Numbered from the stretch's first letter, positions 33,555 through 43,661 are shown. The stretch is 64,000 nucleotides of DNA from Collinsella ihumii (GCF_900046475.1 NZ_FCOU01000001.1:1-64000); one strand, 5' to 3'. The notes: generated from the sequence alone by a model not told the origin. Numbers and translations: made by a program.

Positions 33555-35197
33555 GTCCTATCATGGACCTCAAGCGCGACCTCACGCGACCGCAGGAGAC
33601 CATCGCCCTCACCTACACCACCACCTCGCGCCAGCCGCTCTACCTGCGCCTGACCACGCTCGGAGACTTCTCGGGCGACGTCTGGCGCATCGACGCGGCC
33701 CCCTCCGCGGGCTCCGGCGGCCTGCTCGAGCAGCTCTTCTCCCCTGCGGACCCCACCGAGGACATGCCCCAGGCGCTGCCCGGCTCGTGGACGAGCCCCG
33801 ATGCCGCCATCGAGACGGTGCGCAACACGAACGCGACCTCGGTCGGCAGCATCCGCAGCATCAGCGCGCACATCAGCATCGATGCGCTCTCCTCGCGGTT
33901 CGCGCCCCTTCCCATCGGCGCGTACGACACGCAGACGGCAGATGACCAGTCGCAGGGCGACTGGCGCTGGAGCCCCGACGGGGCGGTATTCGGCACGCAG
34001 GCCATCACGAACCGCAGCCAGGTCTATGCCGTCGACGCGGCCTACATCTCCCCGATCACCGACAGCAGCTCGCTGAGCGGCATCGGCGGGACGCTGATCG
34101 GCTCGCTCCGGTCGAGAATCTGGTCCGCGAGCCCCGGCGACACCACAAGCGATTGGCAGGCTCGACGCGACTCCTGGCAGGAGCTTTTGGACCAGGAACG
34201 CGCAGAAGTCGATGAAGCCTACCTCGCGCTTCCCGACGAGCTGCCGGACCAGATAGCACGCGTCATCGACCTGGCGTCCCAAATCGCTCCGCGCGATGAA
34301 TACGACGAGCTCACGGGTGAGCTCACGTCGCTGGAGTTTCTGCTCGAATACTTCAACGACCCGCGCTTCACGTACTCCCTCGATGCCCCGGACGGAGACG
34401 GTCAAAACAACCTGCAGGTCATCGCGTCGTTTTTGGATTCCGGAGAGGGGTACTGCCTGCACTACGCCTCGGCGTTCGCGGTGCTGGGCCGCGCCCTCGG
34501 CGTGCCCACGCGTATCGCGCTCGGATACCGCACGTCCGATGGGCAGGCAGGAGATACCTATGTGGTCACCAACCGCGACCTGCACGCATGGACCGAAGCC
34601 TATCTGTACGGGGTCGGCTGGGTCCCCTTCGACGTGACGCCCGGACAAGGGGAGCTTCCCGAGGCGTCGATTGGGCGAACGCTCATCGAACAGGACGAGC
34701 CCGACTCCACGCAGCAAGATGCGACCACGCCCGCATCCCCCCTTACGCCGAACACGCCCGTCCAGCCCGACACCCCGATGCAGCAGGCCGACAGCGGCGG
34801 CGACGGCGGGCGCAGCGATGCGACCGATCCCGTTCAGCACGCGCTCGCCCAGGTCGTCGCGGTCGCACGGCAGGCGGCGCCGTTTGCAGGCGCGGGCGCG
34901 ATCATTGCGGCGATCCTTCTCGGCCCCCGTGCGATACGGCGTGCTCGCCACGCGTGGCGCATGCGCGCCGTGGCCGGCGCTGCTCGCAGACGCCGTCTGC
35001 CGCGCCCGCTACGACCAGCCGGGCAACTTCATCAAGGACGCGGAGGCGCTCCAGCGCGCCCTGAGCGACCTGCGCGCGGCACTCGAGGAGCAGCCGGGCA
35101 CCCAGGATGGCGCAAATTGATCCATTCGGCACCCTCGAAATGTCGCCGTTGCGCGAAAATGTCACGCTCGGAGGCACAAGAGGGAGGGGATCAATGA
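33533..35197 (+). CDS. Transglutaminase-like protein (TgpA type), frameshifted at both ends
   Basis: The core at about residues 270-390 (SGEGYCLHYASAFAVLGRALGVPTRIALGYR, then DLHAWTEAYLYGVGWVPFDVTPG) carries the Cys-His-Asp triad of transglutaminase-like proteins. A full TgpA has several N-terminal membrane helices; only the last is encoded here, in frame from about 33395 (LASCAAATIVACLLAPQAAA), without a start codon, and the listed GTG at 33533 is merely the first available. Near 34961-34975 the frame is lost again: the frame ending at 35120 gives the sensible end RYDQPGNFIKDAEALQRAL, whereas the open frame runs on to 35197 as Arg-rich sequence. Probably a pseudogene or sequence errors; the MoxR-DUF58-transglutaminase order is canonical. 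Confidence 0.7.
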   Translation: MLASNTVSPIMDLKRDLTRPQETIALTYTTTSRQPLYLRLTTLGDFSGDVWRIDAAPSAGSGGLLEQLFSPADPTEDMPQALPGSWTSPDAAIETVRNTNATSVGSIRSISAHISIDALSSRFAPLPIGAYDTQTADDQSQGDWRWSPDGAVFGTQAITNRSQVYAVDAAYISPITDSSSLSGIGGTLIGSLRSRIWSASPGDTTSDWQARRDSWQELLDQERAEVDEAYLALPDELPDQIARVIDLASQIAPRDEYDELTGELTSLEFLLEYFNDPRFTYSLDAPDGDGQNNLQVIASFLDSGEGYCLHYASAFAVLGRALGVPTRIALGYRTSDGQAGDTYVVTNRDLHAWTEAYLYGVGWVPFDVTPGQGELPEASIGRTLIEQDEPDSTQQDATTPASPLTPNTPVQPDTPMQQADSGGDGGRSDATDPVQHALAQVVAVARQAAPFAGAGAIIAAILLGPRAIRRARHAWRMRAVAGAARRRRLPRPLRPAGQLHQGRGGAPARPERPARGTRGAAGHPGWRKLIHSAPSKCRRCAKMSRSEAQEGGDQ

Positions 35198-35289
35198 CAC
35201 AGAATGGGCAAAATGTCACGCTAAGAGCGTTTATTAACCCCTTTTAGCGTGCCAAATCGCCCATTCTGTGTCATTGACCCCCTCCCTCT
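35179..35289. repeat. Long imperfect inverted repeat downstream of the transglutaminase gene
   Basis: Left arm from 35179 (AGAGGGAGGGGATCAATGAC) pairs with right arm ending at 35289 (GTCATTGACCCCCTCCCTCT). The pairing continues through CACAGAATGGGC and, with several mismatches, to CGCTAA/TTAGCG. The loop TATTAACCCC region is AT-rich. It shares no core with the other palindrome families. Confidence 0.8.
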
Positions 35290-35336
35290 GATTGCGCACC
35301 CCACACCGGCGCCGCTCGGGCGCAGCAGCCGCGCGC

Positions 35337-35900
35337 CTACGCCCGAGCGACGCTCTCGCGCGGAATCGCGGCCGCGACCAGCAGCTCGATCAGACGATTG
35401 ATGGGCATGCGGTGCTCAGACGACATCCACTGCGTGATGGCCCCCAGCAGCCCGGACAGATAGAACTCGCGCAGCACGCCCTGCTCCGCCTCGCTCAGGC
35501 CGCATTCCGGCAGGATGAAGCGGTCGAGCAGCGGCGCAATGATCTCCTTGAGGCGGTCGCCGAAGCTCGGGTCGCCGTTCATGAGCCGCGGCAGGTATCC
35601 GTCAAAACGCTGGGCGAGCTCCAGAATCATGCCCATATGATGGCTGAAGTCGAGCGTATCCCCTGCGAGCAGGCGGTCCTGAACCAGCGTACGGACCTGA
35701 TCGAGAATGTCGTCCTCGATCTGCTCGAACAGGTCGTAGACGTCGCGATAGTACAGGTAGAACGTCGCGCGGTTATAGCCCGCATGGTCGGTTATCTCTC
35801 GAATGGTGATCTTCTCGATGGGCTTCACCATGTACAGGTCCCAAAACGCCTTGGTCATGTTGGCACGCGTGAGCTCCGCTGCCTGCGACGGTTTTCTCAT
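35337..35900 (-). CDS. TetR/AcrR family regulator, divergent from the MacB-type ABC transporter
   Basis: A 187-residue regulator with an N-terminal helix-turn-helix (ITIREITDHAGYNRATFYLYY at about residues 32-52) and a C-terminal TetR_C-like region. It is transcribed away from the ABC operon; the 231-bp shared region holds the candidate dyads described separately, so repression of the transporter is likely. AAGGAAG lies upstream of the ATG. The effector is unknown; many such pairs respond to the exported compound. Confidence 0.87.
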   Translation of the reverse strand: MRKPSQAAELTRANMTKAFWDLYMVKPIEKITIREITDHAGYNRATFYLYYRDVYDLFEQIEDDILDQVRTLVQDRLLAGDTLDFSHHMGMILELAQRFDGYLPRLMNGDPSFGDRLKEIIAPLLDRFILPECGLSEAEQGVLREFYLSGLLGAITQWMSSEHRMPINRLIELLVAAAIPRESVARA

Positions 35901-36067
35901 CGATCTTCCTTAATGCCGCTTATTTCCATGCATCCCTTATTACCACCACCCTACCGTATCACTGTAAACGGAGTGTTTCGCCACGTTGACTATCGGGCAA
36001 CGGTTCGGCGACTCGACAATCCCTGCCGGAATGTCGAGCAGCTCTCCCCTCCGCCTTTCTCCTCTTC

Positions 36068-36098
36068 TATACTAGATGCAAGTGATGTTTAGACAACA
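36068..36098 (+). promoter_or_regulatory. Candidate promoter and TetR operator of the MacB-type ABC operon
   Basis: TATACT (36068-36073) is a good -10 box about 59 bp before the ATPase start. Just downstream is the small dyad TGTT-TAGAC-AACA (36086-36098); a similar dyad AAAC-GGAGT-GTTT lies at 35966-35978 nearer the tetR gene. No clear -35 box. The operator role is inferred from position. Confidence 0.35.
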
Positions 36099-36131
36099 CG
36101 CTGTCGAGTAATCTGAGGAGCTGAAACGCTC

Positions 36132-36833
<702 letters not shown>

Positions 36834-36842
36834 GCAGGTGAC

Positions 36843-39800
36843 ATGATGGCCACAGCCGCCCGCAAGGATACTGCCCGAACGATACGCAACAACCTCAAGC
36901 GCTTCGTCTCCATCGCGGTGATCTGCGCCCTCGGTGTGGCCATGTTCTGCGGCCTGCGCGCATCGTGCTCCGATCTGCGCGAAGCGGCCGACCGCTTCTT
37001 CGATGAGCAGAACCTCTTCGACGTGCAGGTGCTCTCGACCCTCGGCCTCGATGACGACGATCTCGCGGCGCTCGCGGATGTCGAGGGCGTCGCCGGCGTC
37101 GAGGGCGGCTGGAGCGAGACCGCCTACACGACCGTGGACGGCTCCCATGCGTCGATCGAGGTCAAGACGCTGTCGGAATCGGGCCTGAACGTCCCCCATG
37201 TGGTCGAGGGCGCGCTGCCCCAGCGTGCCGACGAGGTCGCCGTCACGCAGAAGTTCATCGACGCGAGCGGGCTGGACATCGGGGACACCGTCGAGATCGA
37301 CGAGGCGGAGAACGCGGACGAGGCGATCTTCGCGCGCCACCCCTACACCATCTGCGGCATCGTGATCGACGCGTCCGACGTCAACAACCCCGAGCTGTCG
37401 TTCCGCTCGAGCTCCACGTCCGACTACACGTTCATCGTGGCCCCAGGCGCCGTCGAGAACACCGACTCCTACACGGTCGCCTACCTCACGCTTGAGGGCA
37501 CCGAGGGCATGGCGTGCTTCTCGGACGAGTACACATCGGCGGTCCGCGCCGTCACCGACCGCATCGAGGACACCATCCGCGACGACCGCGAGGCCGCGCG
37601 CACGGCGCGCGTCAAGGGCGATGCCCAGGCAGAGCTCGACGACGCGCGCGCCGAGTACGAGCAGGAGCGTGCCGACGCCGAGGCGGAGCTGGCAGACGGC
37701 AAGGCGGAGCTGGACGACGCGGCGGCGCAGCTCGCAGACGCCGCGGCCGAGCTGGCCGACGGACAGGCGCAGCTCGATGATGGCTGGGCGCAGATCGCCT
37801 CGAGCGAGCAGGAGCTTGCAGACGGCCGCGCCCAGCTCGCCGACGGCGAGGCCACGGGCCGCGCCCAAGTGGAAGCCGAGCTCGCCCAGGCCCGCGAGGA
37901 TGCCCAGAAGACGCTCAACGAGCAGATCGAGGCCGGCCGCGAGAGCGGGCTCATCGAGCTGAACCGCCAGTTCGACGAGGCGCGCCAGGAGGCCCAAGAC
38001 CAGCTTGACGCAGGCATCGAGGAGGGTTATCAGACCGGGCTCGCGCAGCTCGACGAGCAGTTCGGCGCGGCGCGGCAGGAAGCCCAAGACCAGCTCGACG
38101 CCCAGATCGAGGCGGGGTACCAGCAGGGCCTCGAAGAGCTCGACAGCCAATTCGACACAGCGCGCCAGGAGGCCCAGGCCGAGCTCGACGCCCAGATCGA
38201 GGCGGGATACGAGCAGGGCAAGGCCACCATCGACGAGAAGTTCGACGCCGCGCGCGCCGACGCCATCGCCCAGCTCGATGAGAAGCTCCAGCCCGCCCGC
38301 GACCAAGCCGAAGCGGAGCTGGAAGAGAAGCTCGCTCCCGCCTACAACATCCTGCAGTCTTTTACCACGCAGCTCGAGCAGATCCAGGCGGCCATCGAGC
38401 AGACCAGCGGGAACATCGCCTCCTACCAAGAGGCGCTCGCCGGCATCGAGAGCATCGACGCCCAGCTTGCGGCCCTCGACCCCAACGATGAGGGCTACGA
38501 GGCGACGAAGGCGGAACTCGAAGAGCAGCGCGCCGCGTACCAGCTTACGCTCAACATCCTCGATTCGCAGGTCGGAGGGCTCGACGCCCTCAACAGCATG
38601 CTGGCGAGCGAGCAGAAGCAGGCCGCCACGATCCAGGCGAGCATCGATGGCGTCAACGCCGAAATCGAATCCGCCAAGCAGAAGGCATACGCCCCCATCG
38701 AGGCCGCCCGCAAACAGGGCATCAAGGAGATCGAAGAGCGCATCGCCCCTGAATACCAAGCGGCCTTGGACCAGCTGAACCAGACGATCGAAGCGCAGCG
38801 CGAGGCCGCGCAGGCCGAACTCGACGCACGCATGGAGGAAGAGTACGGAAGCGCGCTCGACACGCTCAAGCAGACGATCGAGGAGCAGCGCGAAGCCGCG
38901 CAGGCCGAGCTGGATTCCAAGCTCGATGCAGAGTACGCCTCCGCCCTCGAGACCTTGAAGCAGCAGATCGAGGAGCAGCGCGCGGCCGCGCAGGCGGAGC
39001 TCGATGCCCGCATGGAGGCCGAGTACGCCTCCGCTCTCGCCACGCTCGACCAGACCATCGCCGATCAGCGGGCGGCTGCGCAACAGACCTTGGAGCAGCA
39101 GCTCGCGGAAGGGCGCGCCACGGCATATGCGCAGCTTGAGGCGAGGCTTGCGTCGGCACGCGCCGAGCTCGAGGAGGGCGCCGCGCAGCTCGCTGACGCC
39201 CGCGCCGAGCTCGTCGATGCCCAGGCCGAGCTCGATCAGGGCCGGGCAGACTACGAGGACGGCCTCGCCGAGTACCAAGACGGCCTCGCCGAATGGCAGG
39301 ACGGCCGCGCCGAGGCGGACGAGCAGTTCGCCGACGCCGAAGCCGAGCTCGCCGACGCGCAGGCGGATATCGACGCCATCGACGCGGCGACCTGGTACGT
39401 CCAGCCGCGCTCATCGCTGTCGAGCTATTCCTCCATATCGAGCGACGCCGATTCCATCGAGGCCATCGGCACCCTGTTCCCCATCGTGTTCCTGATCGTC
39501 GCGGTGCTTGTGTCGCTGACCACCATCACGCGCCTCGTCGAGGAGGAGCGCGGCCTTATCGGTACCTACAAGGCGCTGGGCTACCGCAACGGCGAGATCT
39601 TCGCCAAGTACCTGACCTACGCGCTCGCCGCGTGCGCCGCCGGCTGCATCGTCGGCCTGTTCTTGGGCTTCATCGCACTGCCCGCCTTCATCTTCTGGGT
39701 ATTCGACATCATGTACCTGCTGCCGAGCTACCCGTTCCTGTTCGACCCGCTCTACGGGTTCGGCGGCTCGCTCATCTTCATCGTCGCCATCGCCGGCACC

Positions 39801-41084
39801 GCTTACCTCGCCTGCCGCTCCGAGGTGCGCCGCACCCCCGCCGCGCTCATGCGCCCCAAGGCGCCGCGCTCCGGCTCGCGCATCCTTCTCGAGCGCATCC
39901 CCTTCATCTGGAGCCGCCTGTCGTTTTTGAACAAGGTCACGGCGCGCAACCTCTTCCGCTATAAGCGCCGCTTCCTCATGACCGTTGCCGGTATCATGGG
40001 CTGCACGGCGCTGATCGTCTGCGGCTTCGCCATCAAAGATTCGGTCGCCGAGCTCGTTCCCGAGCAGTACGAGCGCATCGCGCACTACGACCTCATGGCG
40101 GTCACCGAATCCGGCGATCACGACGCCGTCGCCGCCGAGGTGGCCGACGACTCCCGCGTGGACAGCATGGTCCGTATCTATCTCGACTCGACGACGCTCA
40201 AATACGGCGAGGACGAGGAGACCGTGCAGCTCATCGTCGTGCCCGACGACTACGCCACCTCCGACAAGCTCTCCGAATTCATGGGCGTGACCTCGCGCGA
40301 CACCTCGGCGAGCATCGACCTTCCCGACGAGGGCGCCGTCATCACGCAAAACGCCTCCGAGGTGCTCGGGTTCGCCGTCGGCGACACGCTGTCGCTGCAG
40401 GATTCCCAGCTCAACCAAGCCGACATCGAGGCCGCCGCCATCGCCCGCAACTACCTGGGCAACTACGTCTACATGAGCGCGACCGCCTATCGCGCGGCGT
40501 TCGGCGACGACGCCCCCGCCCTCGCCTCGGACGGGAGCTTCGCCCCCAACGGCATGCTCGTGATCTGCAGCAGCGCCGATGACGCAGCAAGCCTCTATGA
40601 CGAGATGAGCGACGATTCCCGCTACCTCTCGGTCACGAGCACCGACGAGCTCGCCGACGACTTCAGCCAGTCGTTCATGCTTATCAACGCCGTGGTCGCC
40701 ATCGTCCTCGGCATGGCCGCGGCCCTCGCCTTCGCCGTGCTGTTCACGCTGTCCACCACGAACATCTCCGAGCGCGAGCGCGAGCTGGCGACCATCAAGG
40801 TCCTTGGATTCCGTCCGCGCGAGGTGCACCACTACGTGAACAAGGAGACCATCATCCTCACGTGCATCGGCATCGTATGCGGCCTGCCGCTCGGCTATGT
40901 CCTGGGCGATGCGCTGCTCCACGTGCTGCGCATGCCCTCGATCAGCTTCCTGACCGTGGTGACGCCCGTAAGCTACGTGATAGCCGCCGTGCTGCCGCTC
41001 GTGTTCGCGCTCGTGGTGAACCTCATCACCAACCGCACCCTCAACCGCATCGACATGATCGAGGCGCTGAAGAGCGTCGAGTAG
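36843..41084 (+). CDS. FtsX-like ABC permease with very long extracytoplasmic coiled coil
   Basis: A 1413-residue permease. One N-terminal helix (about 20-40) is followed by a MacB-like periplasmic core domain (about 45-250), then a giant coiled coil (about 255-855) built from degenerate 11- and 30-residue repeats (DGKAELDDAAAQL-type heptads, then QIEAGYQQGLEEL-type units). The first FtsX domain has three helices around residue 880-1000 (RLVEEERGLIGTYKALGYRNGEIF). A second core domain follows, then the last helices at about 1275-1400 (ERERELATIKVLGFRPREV). Proteins of this shape are common in Firmicutes and Coriobacteriia and may span the wall. The coiled coil could be a molecular rod sensing or carrying something across the peptidoglycan (inference). 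Confidence 0.92.
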   Translation: MMATAARKDTARTIRNNLKRFVSIAVICALGVAMFCGLRASCSDLREAADRFFDEQNLFDVQVLSTLGLDDDDLAALADVEGVAGVEGGWSETAYTTVDGSHASIEVKTLSESGLNVPHVVEGALPQRADEVAVTQKFIDASGLDIGDTVEIDEAENADEAIFARHPYTICGIVIDASDVNNPELSFRSSSTSDYTFIVAPGAVENTDSYTVAYLTLEGTEGMACFSDEYTSAVRAVTDRIEDTIRDDREAARTARVKGDAQAELDDARAEYEQERADAEAELADGKAELDDAAAQLADAAAELADGQAQLDDGWAQIASSEQELADGRAQLADGEATGRAQVEAELAQAREDAQKTLNEQIEAGRESGLIELNRQFDEARQEAQDQLDAGIEEGYQTGLAQLDEQFGAARQEAQDQLDAQIEAGYQQGLEELDSQFDTARQEAQAELDAQIEAGYEQGKATIDEKFDAARADAIAQLDEKLQPARDQAEAELEEKLAPAYNILQSFTTQLEQIQAAIEQTSGNIASYQEALAGIESIDAQLAALDPNDEGYEATKAELEEQRAAYQLTLNILDSQVGGLDALNSMLASEQKQAATIQASIDGVNAEIESAKQKAYAPIEAARKQGIKEIEERIAPEYQAALDQLNQTIEAQREAAQAELDARMEEEYGSALDTLKQTIEEQREAAQAELDSKLDAEYASALETLKQQIEEQRAAAQAELDARMEAEYASALATLDQTIADQRAAAQQTLEQQLAEGRATAYAQLEARLASARAELEEGAAQLADARAELVDAQAELDQGRADYEDGLAEYQDGLAEWQDGRAEADEQFADAEAELADAQADIDAIDAATWYVQPRSSLSSYSSISSDADSIEAIGTLFPIVFLIVAVLVSLTTITRLVEEERGLIGTYKALGYRNGEIFAKYLTYALAACAAGCIVGLFLGFIALPAFIFWVFDIMYLLPSYPFLFDPLYGFGGSLIFIVAIAGTAYLACRSEVRRTPAALMRPKAPRSGSRILLERIPFIWSRLSFLNKVTARNLFRYKRRFLMTVAGIMGCTALIVCGFAIKDSVAELVPEQYERIAHYDLMAVTESGDHDAVAAEVADDSRVDSMVRIYLDSTTLKYGEDEETVQLIVVPDDYATSDKLSEFMGVTSRDTSASIDLPDEGAVITQNASEVLGFAVGDTLSLQDSQLNQADIEAAAIARNYLGNYVYMSATAYRAAFGDDAPALASDGSFAPNGMLVICSSADDAASLYDEMSDDSRYLSVTSTDELADDFSQSFMLINAVVAIVLGMAAALAFAVLFTLSTTNISERERELATIKVLGFRPREVHHYVNKETIILTCIGIVCGLPLGYVLGDALLHVLRMPSISFLTVVTPVSYVIAAVLPLVFALVVNLITNRTLNRIDMIEALKSVE
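37930..39110 (+). repeat. Two blocks of 90-bp (30-residue) repeats in the coiled coil
   Basis: Block 1 (about 37930-38290) has four units of 30 residues, each including (E)ARQEAQDQLDAQIEAGY. Block 2 (about 38780-39110) has three and a half units including QREAAQAELDARMEEEY. The DNA is repeated with moderate divergence, so unit number may vary between strains. Confidence 0.75.
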
Positions 41085-41108
41085 CGCGACGAGGGCGTTT
41101 GCGTGACA

Positions 41109-41144
41109 GACCCCGCGGCACCTCTTGGTGCCGCGGGGCTGTTT
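41109..41144 (+). terminator. Terminator of the MacB-type ABC operon
   Basis: A perfect stem CCCCGCGGCACC ... GGTGCCGCGGGG (41111-41138) with loop TCTT, followed by CTGTTT, 27 bp after the permease stop codon. The T-run is short. Confidence 0.75.
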
Positions 41145-41186
41145 GCGGGATGAGAATTCGGGGTGCCCCCGAAAAACGTGTATATC

Positions 41187-41321
41187 GAGTTTGGTGCGAT
41201 TTTTCGGTGGCTTTTGCCCACATGCGCCACACCCCTCAGCATTTGCCCAGTTGTTTCCTGCGGAAATGCTGAGGGGTGGGGCGCATGTGGGGAAAGCTGT
41301 CTCAAAAATCGCACCAAACTC
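41187..41321. repeat. 135-bp imperfect inverted repeat in the gap after the FtsX permease
   Basis: Ends GAGTTTGGTGCGATTTTT (41187-41204) and its exact complement (41304-41321). Inner arms ACCCCTCAGCATTT and AAATGCTGAGGGGT also pair, as do CACATGCGCC and GGCGCATGTG. The internal mismatches suggest an old element. The remaining gap 41322-41515 holds no gene that I can support. Confidence 0.82.
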
Positions 41322-41515
41322 AACCTACTTCCTCTATGGGTTTTGCCCAAAACGGATTTTTATGCAGTTTCGTGATGGGAATATACAATTTGAGGCCGCC
41401 TGAGCAGTCGACCCACTGAAAGCGAAGGGCCCTTGATCAAGGCTGTGCGTTTGCAAGACCAACGAAGCATCACCTTTACGGTACGCCTCGCTGCCCGCAG
41501 CCATCGTGCGGGCAC

Positions 41516-42436
41516 CTACAGCACGACAAGGCTCACGGCGAGCAGTGCGGGCATGACGACGAGCGACATGAGCGTGGACACCGAGACCAAGCCGGCGCCG
41601 AAGCGGTAGTCGCCGCCGAACATCTGCGGGAACATCGCCGACACCGTGCCGCACGGCGCAGACAGCGCGATGACCACCACGAGCTTCACCGTGATATCCA
41701 GCGGCACGAACAGCAGAAGCGCGATGACGAGGGCCGGCACCACCAGCAGGCGCAGGATGCACGCGGCATAGAGGTTTCGGTTCCTCGCCAGGCTGCGCAG
41801 GTCGGTCTGCGCGAGGTAGGTGCCCATCACGAGCATCGCGAGACCCGTGTTGAGGTTGCCCATGTCGGCCACGGCGACCTTGATGACGCCCCCGAGGTCG
41901 ACCGAGCTCAAAAACAGGACGACGCCGATCGCCACCGCGATCACCGAGGGGTTCGTGATGATCTTTTTGGGCGAGATGGTCGCCCTATCCTGCGAGGCGA
42001 GCCAGACGCCATAGGTCCACATGAGCGGCACCTGAGCGGCGATGCACGCGGAGATGTAGAACACGTACTGCTCGCCCAGGACGTTCTGCACGAGCGGGAT
42101 GCCCATGAAGCCCATGTTGGAGATCATGATGCCGATCTGAGCGGCGCGCATGCGATCGCGGAAGAACAGCCACGCCACGAAAGCGGAGAGCGCCGTGAAC
42201 AGGAACGACAGCACGAAGCAGGCGGCGCCCGCCGCAAGCTTGTCGGGGTCGAAGCTCGTGGCGAGCGACTGCAGGATCACGGCGGGCGTGGCGACGTAGA
42301 GGGCGATGCTCGCCAGCTGCGCCGAGCCCGTGTTGTCGACGAGCTTGGCGCGATACAGGATCGCCCCGATCAGCATCATGATGAACATGGCGACCACCTG
42401 CGTGATCATGATAGGCATCGTCGCTGCAACCGACAT
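41516..42436 (-). CDS. AEC family transporter (auxin efflux carrier-like)
   Basis: A 306-residue secondary transporter with ten predicted helices in the AEC fold. YVATPAVILQSLATSFDPDKLA and NMGFMGIPLVQNVLGEQYVFY (with the conserved Asn-Met-Gly-Phe-Met-Gly break) in the N-terminal half, and ALSAPCGTVSAMFPQMFGGD in the C-terminal half, are AEC hallmarks. Family members carry carboxylates such as malate or malonate. The ATG at 42436 has GGGGGAG eight bases upstream; an earlier in-frame ATG at 42457 lacks such a site. The gene is solitary. Confidence 0.88.
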   Translation of the reverse strand: MSVAATMPIMITQVVAMFIMMLIGAILYRAKLVDNTGSAQLASIALYVATPAVILQSLATSFDPDKLAAGAACFVLSFLFTALSAFVAWLFFRDRMRAAQIGIMISNMGFMGIPLVQNVLGEQYVFYISACIAAQVPLMWTYGVWLASQDRATISPKKIITNPSVIAVAIGVVLFLSSVDLGGVIKVAVADMGNLNTGLAMLVMGTYLAQTDLRSLARNRNLYAACILRLLVVPALVIALLLFVPLDITVKLVVVIALSAPCGTVSAMFPQMFGGDYRFGAGLVSVSTLMSLVVMPALLAVSLVVL

Positions 42437-42610
42437 CGTCTTCGCTCCCCCGCGCATCTACACAAACGCGATTATTGTGGCACAGAGCCCCGAGAAGGGC
42501 GGCGAACAATTTGCGGGCTGCTGCCGCAGGGGGCACGGCCATCTCCGAGGTGCGTTCGACCCGCGATTCGATTCCCTCGCCACGTGCGGGTTCTTGGTGC
42601 AACCATCAAC

Positions 42611-42672
42611 GTATCACCCGGCCGGAATGCACGGAATTGCCTGCGATTCCGTGCATTCCGGCCGGGTGATAC
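42611..42672. repeat. Perfect 62-bp palindrome with 27-bp arms
   Basis: Arms 42611-42637 and 42646-42672 are exact reverse complements around an 8-base loop. The arm contains CACCCGGCCGGAATGCACGG. It lies 3' of the F420-ligase-like gene (minus strand) with no T-run. Its sequence is not shared with the other families in the window. Confidence 0.9.
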
Positions 42673-42762
42673 CAGCAATGTTGCATCACGGCGGCCCGCT
42701 TCCCGATGTACGTGCGCATCCCAGATGGCGCACGGGAGGGGACGGGCCGGAGCGGCTATCGA

Positions 42763-43467
42763 TCAGCGCTCGGGCAGCGGGCGGATCAAGATGAACGGCG
42801 TGAGCTCGCGCGACTGGCCTGCGGGGTTGTCGGCAATGAGGGCCTTGAGCGTATCCTCGTCGAGGTCGACGGACGATGCGTGCCCCAAGATCTCGACGTT
42901 GAGGTCGTTGGCGTCGACGATCATCATCTGCACGCCGGTTTCGGCCTCGACCTCGTCGCACACGCGGTCGGGCTCCGCAGGGATGCGGATGCCGTATTCG
43001 CCGTACTCCTCGAACTCATGGTCGTAGAGCCCGTCGAGACCGGATACCTCCTGGCCGACCATCTCGTAGAACACGCCCCGGTGCCCGAGCAGCTTGCCCA
43101 CGCCCGCGCAGACCGCCGCCCAGATCACGCGCGCCGCGCCGACCTCGTTGATGGCGAACTGCATCTTATAGGGGCTGTTCACGCCGATACCGGCCGTCGA
43201 GGACGAGGCGAAGCGGGAGAGGAAGCGCGCCAGGCTCCCGACCGGCATGTCCTTTTTGTACACGACGCGCTTCTGGCACAAGGCGATAATCTTCTCGCTT
43301 GAGCTCAGCAGGTCGCCCGGCTGCCACAGGGGCAGCACGTAGCGCTTGACCAAGTCGATATAGCTTTCACCGATCTGCACGAAATGCGTCTTGATGGCGC
43401 AGCGCGCATATCGCCTGCCCGCGACCTCGATCTCCACGGGCTTATTCTCATTCATCCAGAAATCCAT
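42763..43467 (-). CDS. Coenzyme F420-0:L-glutamate ligase-like (CofE domain) protein
   Basis: A 234-residue protein with the F420_ligase domain: AIKTHFVQIGESYIDLVKRY and LLSSSEKIIALCQKR near the N-terminus resemble the nucleotide and metal contacts of CofE-like proteins. In this bacterial lineage there is usually no F420 pathway, and such stand-alone copies are thought to ligate amino acids to other substrates; function is open. The ATG at 43467 and a second ATG four codons on are both possible. It lies downstream of the two-component genes on the same strand, separated by the palindrome at 43662. Confidence 0.75.
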   Translation of the reverse strand: MDFWMNENKPVEIEVAGRRYARCAIKTHFVQIGESYIDLVKRYVLPLWQPGDLLSSSEKIIALCQKRVVYKKDMPVGSLARFLSRFASSSTAGIGVNSPYKMQFAINEVGAARVIWAAVCAGVGKLLGHRGVFYEMVGQEVSGLDGLYDHEFEEYGEYGIRIPAEPDRVCDEVEAETGVQMMIVDANDLNVEILGHASSVDLDEDTLKALIADNPAGQSRELTPFILIRPLPER

Positions 43468-43661
43468 AGAGCTTCTTTCTGTATCAGGGGGAAGAGGGCT
43501 CGCGGTCGATGCGGCGTTGAGTGTTGGGATGACATCGACACGGCGGGTCGTGAACCGTCACGCGTGAGCCTGCAATGCAGCGTGCGCGAGCCTCTGGTCC
43601 TATTGTTTCTGAATGTCCGGTACTACATGCACGCGAACGCGCAACTTTAAGTTGAGAAAAG

